The notes: a model not told the origin generated them from the sequence alone. Shown: positions 1-5,609, numbered from the stretch's first letter. The stretch is DNA of 5,609 nt from Pseudomonadota bacterium (GCA_021813645.1 JAKAJW010000301.1:1-5609), one strand, 5' to 3'. Numbers and translations: made by a program.

Positions 1-399
1 TCGGTGATCTACGTGAAATCGGGGGAAGAACGCGACTTCCTCATCCTCGACGCGGCGATGAACGACCTGGTCCGCCCGGCGATGTATGACGCCCATCACG
101 ACATCGTGCCGGTCGTCGAGCCGGCGCCGGGCGTCGAGCCGCGCCGCTACGATGTGGTCGGCCCGGTCTGCGAGACCGGCGACACCTTCGCCCGCGGCCG
201 GGCGCTGGCGCCGGTCAAGGCCGGCGAGCTGATCGCCTTCCGCTCCGCCGGTGCCTATGGCGCGGTGATGGCCTCGGAGTACAATTCCCGCCGATTGGTC
301 CCCGAGGTGCTCGTGCAGGGGGATCACTTCGCTGTAATTCGGGCGCGGCCCACCTATATCGAAATGGTGAACCGCGATATCATCCCGGAGTGGCTGTAG
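1..399 (+). CDS. lysA: Diaminopimelate decarboxylase, C-terminal part (5' end outside window)
   Basis: This is the C-terminal 132 residues of LysA, the PLP-dependent fold-type III enzyme that decarboxylates meso-diaminopimelate to L-lysine in the cytoplasm, the last step of lysine synthesis. Reading frame 1 is open from the first base, so the gene enters from the left; full-length members are about 420 residues, so roughly 290 are missing. Family landmarks in order (visible-residue numbering) are MNDLVRPAMYDAHH (20-33), GPVCETGDTFA (54-64) with the conserved active-site cysteine C57, and AGAYGAVMASEYNSR (83-97) with the conserved tyrosine Y86 near the PLP phosphate. The C-terminus is intact and ends in TAG. 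An apparent GTG start at base 4 is internal to the gene and is not a real start. The next gene follows after 31 bases on the same strand with no terminator between, so they are probably co-transcribed. The identification is by motif recognition and I consider it secure. Confidence 0.96.
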   Translation, partial: SVIYVKSGEERDFLILDAAMNDLVRPAMYDAHHDIVPVVEPAPGVEPRRYDVVGPVCETGDTFARGRALAPVKAGELIAFRSAGAYGAVMASEYNSRRLVPEVLVQGDHFAVIRARPTYIEMVNRDIIPEWL

Positions 400-430
400 G
401 GCAACAGGCTGCCCGGGCCGGAAAGGCGAC

Positions 431-3130
431 ATGAGCGAAGGATCACCGCTCAGCGAGACGACGCTCGCCCGGTTGAAATGGCCGGTGCGGCTGACCCGGT
501 TCGGCTTGCTGGCCGAGCGGGTCACGCAGAGCTTCTGGCCGGTCTGGACCATCCTCTTCCTGCTGATCGCGGCCGGCGCCTTCAAGCTGCAGGACGATGT
601 GTCGGTCGAGGTCGCCTGGGCCGGCCTCGTGTTCGGCATCGGCGGGCTGATCTTCGGGCTGTGGAACGGCATCCGCAAATTCCGCTGGCCGAGCCGCGAG
701 GACGCGCTGCAGCGGCTCGACCGCACCCTGCCGGGCCGGCCGATCGCCACGCTGCGCGACACCCAGGCGATCGGCGCCGCCGATGCCGCCTCGGCCGAGG
801 TCTGGCAGGCGCATCAGGCGCGCATGGCCGAACGCGCCCGCCAGGCTCGCCCGGTGCAACCCGACCTGAGCCTGACCCGCCGCGATCCCTTCGCCCTGCG
901 CTATGTCGCGCTGCTGGTCTTCCTGCTCGCGCTCGGCTTTGGCTCGATCTGGTCGGTCGCCGGCTTCGGGCCAAGCTCGGGTGGCGCCGCGGTGGCGGCC
1001 GGTCCGGCCTGGGAGGGCTGGGTGCAGCCGCCCGCCTATACCGGCAAACCCTCGTTCTACCTCAACGACATCAGCGCCGCCTCGCTCGACGTGCCGCAGG
1101 GCAGCCAGGTCACGCTCCGGCTCTACGGCCGGGTCGGCGCGCTCACCGTCGACGAAACCGTCTCGCATCGCACCGGCGAGGTGGCCAGCGCCTCGGCGGC
1201 GGATCAGAACTTCGCCGTCGAGCAGTCCGGCACGCTGGCCATCGACGGCAAGGGCGGCCGCAGCTGGACCTTCCATGTCATTCCCGACAAGCCGCCGACC
1301 GTGGCGATCGTCGCCCCGCCGGTGCGCAAGGCCGACGGCAAGTTCGACCTGCCGTTCCATGCCACCGACGACTATGGCGTGGTGAAGGGCAAGGCCACGA
1401 TCACGCTCGACCTCGCCAAAGTGGAGCGGCGTTACGGCCTGACGGTGGCGCCCGAGGCGCGGCAGCCGGTCGTGCTCGACCTGCCGATGCCGATCAACGG
1501 CAAGCGCACCGATTTCACCGCCGTGCTGAACGACGACCTGCAGAAGAGCCCCTGGGCCAACCTGCCGGTGACCATCCAGCTTTCGGTGCAGGATGCGCTC
1601 GGCCAGACCGGGCAATCGGCGCCGATGGAGACGGTGCTGCCGGGCCGGCGCTTCTTCGATCCGCTCGCCGCTGCCGTGGTTGAGATGCGCCGCGACCTGC
1701 TGTGGTCGATGGCCAATGCCGAGCGGGTCGACCAGATCCTGCGCGCCGTCACCTGGCATCCGCAGGGCTTCATCACCAACCAGAAGGCCTATCTCTTGCT
1801 GCGCGTCGCCATGAAGCGGCTGGAGGCCGGCATGAGCCAGGGTCTGACCGGCGCCGTGCGCGACGAGGTGGCCGACGCGCTCTGGCAGGTCGGGCTGGAG
1901 CTGGAGCGGGGCACCGTCGCCGACGCGCTCGACCGGCTGCACCAGGCCCAGGACCGGCTGTCGGAGGCGATCCGGCGCGGCGCCAGCAAGGACGAGATCG
2001 CCCAGCTGATGCAGGATCTGAACAAGGCGCTGGAGAACTACGTCGCCCGGCTCGCCGAACAACAGCAGGGCCAGGGCCAGCAGGATCAGCAGCTGTCGCA
2101 GAACCAGCCCTCGGGGCAGTTCATCACTGGCGACCAGATGCAGCAGATGCTCGACCGGCTCCAGCAGCTGATGGAGCAGGGCAAGATGGCCGAGGCGCAG
2201 CAATTGCTCGACCGGCTGCGCCAGCTGACCGAGAACATGCAGGTTGCCCAGGGCCAGAACGGCATGCGGATCCCCGGCGGCAAGTCGATGCAGGGGCTGG
2301 CCGATACCCTGCGCCAGCAGCAGCAGCTTTCGGACAATACCTTCCAGGATCTGCAGCGCCGCTTCGCCCAGCAGAACGGCCAACAGGGCCAGGAAGGGCA
2401 GATGGGCCAGCAGGGGCAGATGGGCCAACTGGGGCAGATGGGTCAACTGGGCCAACAGGGCCAGGGCCAGCAGGGTCAGGGCCTGCCGGGTCAGACGCCC
2501 GGCGCCGGTCAGCCGGGCGACGGCCAGCAAGGTCAGGGGCAGGGGCAACAGGGGCAGGGCCAGCAGCCAGGAGGGCAGCCGGGCCAAGGCGCGGGCACGG
2601 GCCCGGCTCCGGGTCAGGGCCAAGCGGGCGGCCAAAACCTGGCCGACCAGCAGGGGACGCTGCGCCGCCAGCTGCAGCAGCAGGCGCAGGGCATGCTGCC
2701 GGGCGACGGCACCCAGGCCGGCCGCGAGGCGCGCGACGCGCTGAAGCGGGCCGAACAGGCGATGAACCAGGCCGAACAGGCGCTGCGCCAGGGCGACAAC
2801 GCCGGCGCGCTCGACAACCAGGCCCAGGCGATGGACGCGCTGCGCCAGGGGCTGCACAGCATGGACCAGGCGATGGCCCAGCAGCAGGGCCAGGGCAGCC
2901 AGAGCGGCAACAGCCAGCAGGCCAGCCGCGGCCCGCAGGGCTACAGCGACCCGCTCGGCCGTCAGGTGGGGCAGACCGGCGGCCTCGGCACGGTGCAGAA
3001 CATGCTGCAGGGTGACGACACCTACCGCCGCGCCCGCGAGATCCTCGACGAACTGCGCAAGCGCGCCGGCGATCCGAACCGGCCGAGCTTCGAGCGCAAC
3101 TACCTCAAGCGGCTGCTGAACTTCTTCTGA
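431..3130 (+). CDS. TIGR02302/DUF4175-family membrane protein with Gln/Gly-rich periplasmic domain, function unknown
   Basis: An 899-residue protein that I recognise as the TIGR02302 (DUF4175-like) family of alphaproteobacteria, whose role is not established. Hydrophobic helices lie at about residues 34-53, 60-80 and 157-178. The basic loop 81-156 between helices 2 and 3 and the basic N-terminus predict a cytoplasmic N-terminus and a large periplasmic part from about 180 onward. Two probable beta-rich Ig-like stretches follow, one starting GWVQPPAYTGKPSFYLND (196-213) and one around DKPPTVAIVAPP (286-297) to TDDYG. Helical, coiled-coil-prone segments come next (about 490-610 and 748-808), broken by Gln/Gly-rich low-complexity sequence (about 541-562 and 646-735). 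The C-terminal block YRRAREILDELRKRAGDP...YLKRLLNFF is the conserved family end, so the gene is intact. The ATG at 431 is preceded by GGAAAGG (420-426) as ribosome-binding site. The 31-base gap after lysA suggests an operon. An envelope or cell-wall role is only inference from topology and the lysA linkage. Confidence 0.9.
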   Translation: MSEGSPLSETTLARLKWPVRLTRFGLLAERVTQSFWPVWTILFLLIAAGAFKLQDDVSVEVAWAGLVFGIGGLIFGLWNGIRKFRWPSREDALQRLDRTLPGRPIATLRDTQAIGAADAASAEVWQAHQARMAERARQARPVQPDLSLTRRDPFALRYVALLVFLLALGFGSIWSVAGFGPSSGGAAVAAGPAWEGWVQPPAYTGKPSFYLNDISAASLDVPQGSQVTLRLYGRVGALTVDETVSHRTGEVASASAADQNFAVEQSGTLAIDGKGGRSWTFHVIPDKPPTVAIVAPPVRKADGKFDLPFHATDDYGVVKGKATITLDLAKVERRYGLTVAPEARQPVVLDLPMPINGKRTDFTAVLNDDLQKSPWANLPVTIQLSVQDALGQTGQSAPMETVLPGRRFFDPLAAAVVEMRRDLLWSMANAERVDQILRAVTWHPQGFITNQKAYLLLRVAMKRLEAGMSQGLTGAVRDEVADALWQVGLELERGTVADALDRLHQAQDRLSEAIRRGASKDEIAQLMQDLNKALENYVARLAEQQQGQGQQDQQLSQNQPSGQFITGDQMQQMLDRLQQLMEQGKMAEAQQLLDRLRQLTENMQVAQGQNGMRIPGGKSMQGLADTLRQQQQLSDNTFQDLQRRFAQQNGQQGQEGQMGQQGQMGQLGQMGQLGQQGQGQQGQGLPGQTPGAGQPGDGQQGQGQGQQGQGQQPGGQPGQGAGTGPAPGQGQAGGQNLADQQGTLRRQLQQQAQGMLPGDGTQAGREARDALKRAEQAMNQAEQALRQGDNAGALDNQAQAMDALRQGLHSMDQAMAQQQGQGSQSGNSQQASRGPQGYSDPLGRQVGQTGGLGTVQNMLQGDDTYRRAREILDELRKRAGDPNRPSFERNYLKRLLNFF
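2366..2635 (+). repeat. Gln/Gly-rich low-complexity coding tract
   Basis: Codons 646-735 of the TIGR02302-type gene encode almost only Gln and Gly, with some Met, Leu and Pro, in GQQ/GQG/GQM/GQL steps. The tract sits between two helix-forming regions of the predicted periplasmic domain. Gln-rich low complexity in the C-terminal half is usual for this family, so the presence of the tract is expected, but its length and sequence are likely to vary between strains. It is probably intrinsically disordered; that is inference from composition. Confidence 0.85.
2396..2449 (+). repeat. Three tandem 18-bp in-frame repeats (GQMGQQ/GQMGQL)
   Basis: Three consecutive 18-base units begin at 2396, 2414 and 2432, each starting GGGCAGATGGG. 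They encode GQMGQQ, GQMGQL and GQMGQL. The second and third differ at one base (GGC versus GGT), and the first differs from the second at two positions in its last two codons. The unit length is a multiple of three, so gain or loss of a copy keeps the frame. The near-identity points to recent duplication by slippage or unequal recombination. Confidence 0.85.
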
Positions 3131-3137
3131 AGGGGGC

Positions 3138-3239
3138 GGGTGAGAGGCTGGACAACGACCCAAGCGGGGCTCGTTACGGCTGCTTCCTTCCGGACCTGAC
3201 CGGGTTGGCGAGGCGCTCGCCCGCGCCAACCTCTCGCCC
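3138..3239 (-). ncRNA. ffs: Small-type signal recognition particle RNA (4.5S-like SRP RNA)
   Basis: The - strand carries the near-invariant SRP RNA core GGTCAGGTCCGGAAGGAAGC at about 3203-3184, which forms the apical hairpin with the GGAA tetraloop that binds the M domain of Ffh. The 5' end GGGCGAGAGGTTGG (3239-3226) pairs with the 3' end CCAGCCTCTCACCC (3151-3138) across 14 positions, allowing G-U pairs, to form the closing stem. This gives a mature length near 102 bases, typical of the small bacterial type without an Alu domain. With Ffh it makes the ribonucleoprotein that targets ribosomes translating inner-membrane proteins through FtsY. The exact ends are inferred from the closing stem and may be off by a few bases. 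It lies downstream of, and codirectional with, the cpdB-type gene, and has its own promoter. I see no clear T-run terminator beyond the 3' end. Confidence 0.95.
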
Positions 3240-3327
3240 GTCGATATAGTCGCGACCGGTTGGCGATGCAAGCGGCGCCGATGACGCCCCTCCGGTGGCC
3301 CGGCCGCCCGCCCGAGTTCCCCCGCGT
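3240..3327 (-). other. Intergenic region between cpdB stop and ffs, no visible terminator
   Basis: These 88 bases hold the ffs promoter. I see no stem followed by a T-run after the cpdB stop (TAG, 3330-3328) on the - strand, so cpdB transcripts may run into ffs or end by Rho. No reading frame of interest is present. Confidence 0.5.
3243..3271 (-). promoter_or_regulatory. Probable housekeeping-sigma promoter of ffs
   Basis: On the - strand, TTGCAT (3271-3266) as -35 element and TATATC (3248-3243) as -10 element are separated by exactly 17 bases. The predicted RNA 5' end lies 4 to 7 bases downstream, as expected for direct transcription of a stable RNA. The -10 element is A/T-rich within a strongly GC-rich neighbourhood, which makes a chance match less likely. 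The -35 departs from consensus in its second half (TTGCAT rather than TTGACA). Confidence 0.7.
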
Positions 3328-5196
3328 CTAGAGCCGGATCCGGAACCGCAGGAAGCCGCCGGGGGCCGGGCCGACCTCCTCGATGCTCAGCCCCTTCACC
3401 TCGTCGAGATGCGCGCGCGCGCCGGGGCCGGTGTCGAACAGCACCGAGGTGCCGGGCAGCGGCGCGAAATGCCAGTTGCCCATCGGCGTCGGATCGACCG
3501 AGCCCAGGTTGTGGATGTAGCGCAGCAGCACGTCGCGGTTGGTGTCCGGCCCCGACAGCACCACCGCATCGGGCCGCGCGCAGGGGAAATCGCCGCCGCC
3601 GGCGGCACGGTAATTGTTGGTGGCGACGATGAATTCCGCCGCCGGATCGATCTCGCGCCCAGCGAAGCGCAGGTTGAGGATGCGGTGCGCCTCGGGCGCC
3701 GACAGCCGGCCGGCCATGTCGTAGCGCGCCGGCCGCGACAGGTCGACCTCATAGCTCACCCCCTCGATCACGTCGTAGTTGTAGGAGGGGAAATCGGGGT
3801 CGAGCAGCATCTGATCGGCCACCCCCGGCACGATCCGCCGATAGAGCGCCACCGAACGCTCCAGCCATTCCTTCAGCTCGGCCCCGGTGATCTTCACCGC
3901 GGTGATCGTGTTCGGATAGATGTAGAGGTCGGCCACGTTCTTGACGGCGAGGTCGCCGGCCGGCACGTCGGTGTAATAGTCCGGCCCGCCGCGCCCGCCG
4001 GCCTTGAACGGCCCGGCGGCCGACAGCACCGGCAGCTCGGCATATTCGGTATCTTCCAGCATCTCGGCGACATAGGCGCTTTGCGCGGCGGCGACGATCT
4101 GCACCGAAGGGTCGTCCACCACCAGCGCGAAATAGCTGTGCAGCGGCGCCGTCAGCCGGCCGACCGGGCGGCGGATATAGGCCAGCGTCTCGGCATGGTC
4201 GGCACGCGCAGCCTCGAGCACCCGCGGCGCGCTCTCCACCGCCGGCAGCACCGCCTCGCCGGCGCCGCGCCGGGCGATCGCCCTAAGGCTGGAATGCGCG
4301 CTGGTCACCCGCCAGCCGGTCGCCTCGTGGCTCAGCTCCAGGTCGATGAGGCCGATATGCGAGCCCCAGGAGCCCGCCATCACCGCCGGCGTGCCGTTCA
4401 GCCGGCCGGCGACCGGATCGCAGCCCGGCAGGCCGGCGAACTCCTCCGAGGGGAACAGCCGATGGGTATGGCCGCAGATGATCGCGTCGATCCCCGGCAC
4501 GGCGCCAAGCGCGGTGGCGGCGTTTTCCATCCCCCGCTCCGGCGCCGCAGGTCCGATACCGGAATGGCAGAGCGCCACCACCAGATCGGCGCCGGCGGCG
4601 CGCAGCTCCGGCACCCGGGCCTGCGCCGCCTCGACGATGTCGCGGGCAAACAGCCGGCCGCGCAGGATATGATGGTCCCATTGCAGGATCTGCGGCGGGG
4701 CGAAGCCGATCACCCCGATCTGCAGTCGCTGCCGATTGCCCGCGCTGTCGAGGAAGTCGCGTTCGAGCAGCGCATAGGGCGGCACCAGATTGCGGTCCTC
4801 GGCCGGGTTGGCGCCGAGCGCGGTGGCGAGATTGGCCGACACAATCGGAAAGGGCGCGCCGGCCATCGTCAGGGCGAGAAATTCCAGCCCATAGTTGAAC
4901 TCGTGATTGCCGAGCGTGCTGGCCTCGATCCCCGCCGCGGCCATGGCGCGCAGCATCGGGTGGCGTTCGCCGGGCCTCAGGCCGCGCTCGTAGGCCATGT
5001 AGTCGCCGAGCGGATTGCCCTGCAGGAAATCGCCGTTGTCGAGCACCAGCGTATTGGCCACTTCGGCGCGGGCGGCCTCGATCAGCGAGGCGGCGCGCGC
5101 CAGCCCAACGGCATCGGAACTCCGGTCGGCGAAATAGTCGTAGGGGTAGATGTGGGTGTGCAGATCGGTGGTGGCAATCAGTCGCAACTGAAGCAT
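3328..5196 (-). CDS. cpdB: CpdB-type 2',3'-cyclic-nucleotide 2'-phosphodiesterase/3'-nucleotidase
   Basis: A 622-residue metallophosphoesterase of the 5'-nucleotidase superfamily, CpdB type. The family hydrolyses 2',3'-cyclic nucleotides to 3'-nucleotides and then to nucleosides and phosphate. Two-metal-site motifs appear in order: ATTDLHTH (D11, H13), LDNGDFLQGNPLGD (D56), LGNHEFNYG (N97, H98), ALCHSGIG (H211) and CGHTHRLFP (H243, H245). The C-terminal substrate-binding domain shows NVADLYIYPNT, YNYDVIEGVSYEVDL and NNYRAAGGGDFP (about 527-538), the loop expected to hold the base. Length matches the family (E. coli CpdB is about 650 with its signal peptide). The ATG at 5196 is chosen because the catalytic domain begins at once (MLQLRLIATTDLH) and AAGGG stands 7 bases upstream. 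In-frame ATGs at 5217 and 5241 are possible alternatives. No start gives a convincing signal peptide, unlike the periplasmic E. coli enzyme. 2',3'-cyclic activity itself is inferred from family. Confidence 0.92.
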   Translation of the reverse strand: MLQLRLIATTDLHTHIYPYDYFADRSSDAVGLARAASLIEAARAEVANTLVLDNGDFLQGNPLGDYMAYERGLRPGERHPMLRAMAAAGIEASTLGNHEFNYGLEFLALTMAGAPFPIVSANLATALGANPAEDRNLVPPYALLERDFLDSAGNRQRLQIGVIGFAPPQILQWDHHILRGRLFARDIVEAAQARVPELRAAGADLVVALCHSGIGPAAPERGMENAATALGAVPGIDAIICGHTHRLFPSEEFAGLPGCDPVAGRLNGTPAVMAGSWGSHIGLIDLELSHEATGWRVTSAHSSLRAIARRGAGEAVLPAVESAPRVLEAARADHAETLAYIRRPVGRLTAPLHSYFALVVDDPSVQIVAAAQSAYVAEMLEDTEYAELPVLSAAGPFKAGGRGGPDYYTDVPAGDLAVKNVADLYIYPNTITAVKITGAELKEWLERSVALYRRIVPGVADQMLLDPDFPSYNYDVIEGVSYEVDLSRPARYDMAGRLSAPEAHRILNLRFAGREIDPAAEFIVATNNYRAAGGGDFPCARPDAVVLSGPDTNRDVLLRYIHNLGSVDPTPMGNWHFAPLPGTSVLFDTGPGARAHLDEVKGLSIEEVGPAPGGFLRFRIRL

Positions 5197-5203
5197 GGTC
5201 GGG

Positions 5204-5208
5204 CCCTT
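5204..5208 (-). promoter_or_regulatory. Ribosome-binding site deciding the cpdB start
   Basis: On the - strand AAGGG lies 7 bases before the ATG at 5196, a normal Shine-Dalgarno distance. The competing in-frame ATG at 5241 has a stronger GGGGGAGGA (5250-5242) directly against it, too close for normal initiation. The ATG at 5217 has no purine-rich element at a suitable distance. This favours 5196, moderately. Confidence 0.5.
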
Positions 5209-5307
5209 GCTGTGCATTGGGGTCTGATCCGCGATCGACATTCCTCCCCCAAGATCGTCGCACCCGCCACGGAACGAGCCCCGCCGCCCGGTTGTGGTCA
5301 CGTTTTC

Positions 5308-5336
5308 TTTTTCTGCGCATCCCGGGCCGAGGTCAA
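5308..5336 (-). promoter_or_regulatory. Possible cpdB promoter (weak)
   Basis: On the - strand CTTGACC contains TTGACC (5336-5331), a good alphaproteobacterial -35 element. Seventeen bases further is GAAAAA (5313-5308), an A-rich but poor -10. It would leave a leader of about 105 bases before the ATG at 5196. The -10 mismatch makes this a tentative call. Confidence 0.3.
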
Positions 5337-5445
5337 GCCGCCGGCTGGCGGTATCGCCTTGCATTTTGTGGAACTTCCCGGCCGCGGCGGTCCGCTTTGC
5401 GGCCAGCGCGCGCGGTTTGCACCCGCCCCGGCGGCGTGGCAGGAA

Positions 5446-5481
5446 GGGCGCCGGGGCGCGCGGGGCGCGCGCGCGGGGGGG
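5446..5481 (+). other. G-run and alternating CG tract just upstream of nudC (possible G-quadruplex or Z-DNA)
   Basis: Runs of G on the + strand stand at 5446-5448 (3), 5453-5456 (4), 5462-5465 (4) and 5475-5481 (7), separated by CGCC, CGCGC and CGCGCGCGC. Four G-runs with loops of 4, 5 and 9 bases can in principle form a quadruplex, although the third loop exceeds the usual 7-base limit. Splitting the seven-G run gives an alternative with loops 5, 9 and 1. The CG alternation at 5466-5474 is a Z-DNA-prone pattern. Structure formation is inference from composition. Confidence 0.4.
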
Positions 5482-5486
5482 CGGCA

Positions 5487-5609
5487 ATGCGGATCGCAGA
5501 ACAGGTGACATTCGGCGGCTCCGGGCTGGACCGCGAGGCGGCGCTGCGCGGCGATGATGCGGCGCAGGCGGCGCTTTGGGCCGAGCCCGGCGCGCGGGTG
5601 CTGCCGGTC
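5487..5609 (+). CDS. nudC: NAD(H) pyrophosphatase (NudC-type Nudix hydrolase), N-terminal part, 3' end outside window
   Basis: The first 41 codons of a gene running off the right edge. The translation MRIAEQVTFGGSGLDR, then a stretch ending ALWAEPGARVLPV, matches what I recall of the N-terminal NUDIX-like domain of Rhodobacterales NAD(+) diphosphatases (VTFGGSGLDR near the start, then ARVLP). NudC enzymes cleave NAD(H) to NMN(H) and AMP, and E. coli NudC also removes NAD caps from RNA. The Nudix box and zinc-binding cysteines would lie beyond the window, so catalytic competence cannot be judged. The ATG at 5487 is where the family-like sequence begins; the in-frame GTG at 5436 would add only low-complexity Arg/Gly/Ala residues. 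The ribosome-binding region is a run of G with no clean AGGAGG. The gene is divergent from cpdB, and both products degrade nucleotides. Confidence 0.75.
   Translation, partial: MRIAEQVTFGGSGLDREAALRGDDAAQAALWAEPGARVLPV

Larger units (their letters stand above)
5197..5486. other. Divergent intergenic region between cpdB and nudC
   Basis: These 290 bases separate two genes that point away from each other, so promoters for both should be here. Visible elements are the cpdB ribosome-binding site and weak promoter on the - strand, a pyrimidine tract GTTTTCTTTTTCT (+ strand, 5302-5314), a 6-bp inverted repeat GGCCGC/GCGGCC (5380-5385 and 5399-5404), and a G-rich, CG-alternating stretch next to nudC (5446-5481). 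I found no convincing -10/-35 pair for nudC. Open frames crossing the region on both strands look like GC-driven shadows. Confidence 0.6.

Noticed and set aside
399..414. Hairpin GGGCA/TGCCC between lysA and the next gene as a terminator
   Set aside because: The stem is only 5 bp with a 6-base loop and no T-run follows. The short gap and shared strand favour co-transcription.
478..3015. Other-frame open frames within the TIGR02302-type gene (401, 160, 437 and 166 codons on the + strand)
   Set aside because: They are Arg/Ala/Pro/Gly-rich frame-shifted readings typical of high-GC coding DNA, with no recognisable motif and no ribosome-binding context.
3138..3239. SRP RNA placed on the + strand
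   Set aside because: The + strand reads GGCTGCTTCCTTCCGGACCTGACC, which is the reverse complement of the SRP core. The promoter and the GGAA tetraloop are found only on the - strand.
443..3271. A 942-codon open frame on the - strand opposite the TIGR02302-type gene
   Set aside because: It is the mirror of a GC-rich, Gln-codon-rich gene. Its product is Leu/Ala/Arg/His-rich with no recognisable domain, and it runs through the whole SRP RNA locus. The + strand product has family motifs, membrane segments and a conserved C-terminus.
5346..5363. Sigma-54-like element TGGCGG...TTGCA on the + strand before nudC
   Set aside because: The spacing between the TGG and TTGC parts is two bases longer than the strict sigma-54 spacing, and the AC after TGGC is missing.
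3295..5508. A 737-codon open frame on the + strand opposite cpdB
   Set aside because: Its product is an Arg/His/Gly-rich shadow translation without motifs, while the - strand frame carries every metal-binding motif of a metallophosphoesterase.
5197..5511. N-terminal extension of cpdB by up to 105 residues
   Set aside because: The added sequence is low-complexity and basic, has no signal peptide, and overlaps the divergent nudC start. The catalytic domain starts right after the ATG at 5196.

Overview
The window reads as a chromosomal segment from an alphaproteobacterium, most likely of the Rhodobacterales. The reasons are the very high GC content with strong G/C third-position bias, the lysA / TIGR02302-family gene pair, a compact alphaproteobacterial-type SRP RNA, and a nudC start typical of that group. 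I cannot name a genus or species from sequence alone.

Layout, left to right. (1) The last 132 codons of lysA (diaminopimelate decarboxylase), + strand, cut by the left edge. (2) After 31 bases, a large + strand gene for an 899-residue TIGR02302/DUF4175-type membrane protein with three predicted transmembrane helices and a very Gln/Gly-rich periplasmic part. The two genes probably form one transcript. (3) Tail to tail with it, only 7 bases past its stop, the small-type SRP RNA gene (ffs) on the - strand, with a recognisable promoter. (4) Upstream of ffs on the same - strand, a 622-residue CpdB-type 2',3'-cyclic-nucleotide 2'-phosphodiesterase/3'-nucleotidase. (5) A 290-base divergent intergenic region with a very G-rich end. 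(6) The first 41 codons of a NudC-type NAD(H) pyrophosphatase, + strand, cut by the right edge.

Functionally the window joins lysine/diaminopimelate metabolism and an envelope protein of unknown function to a housekeeping protein-targeting RNA and a divergent pair of nucleotide-degrading enzymes (cpdB and nudC). This is mostly core genome. I see no mobile element, CRISPR array, tRNA or defence-like cassette, and no evidence of an undescribed multi-gene system. The points most worth a second look are the uncharacterised TIGR02302 protein with its repeat-rich tail, the tight convergence of that gene with ffs, the apparent lack of a signal peptide on the CpdB homologue, and the G-rich tract covering the nudC ribosome-binding region.
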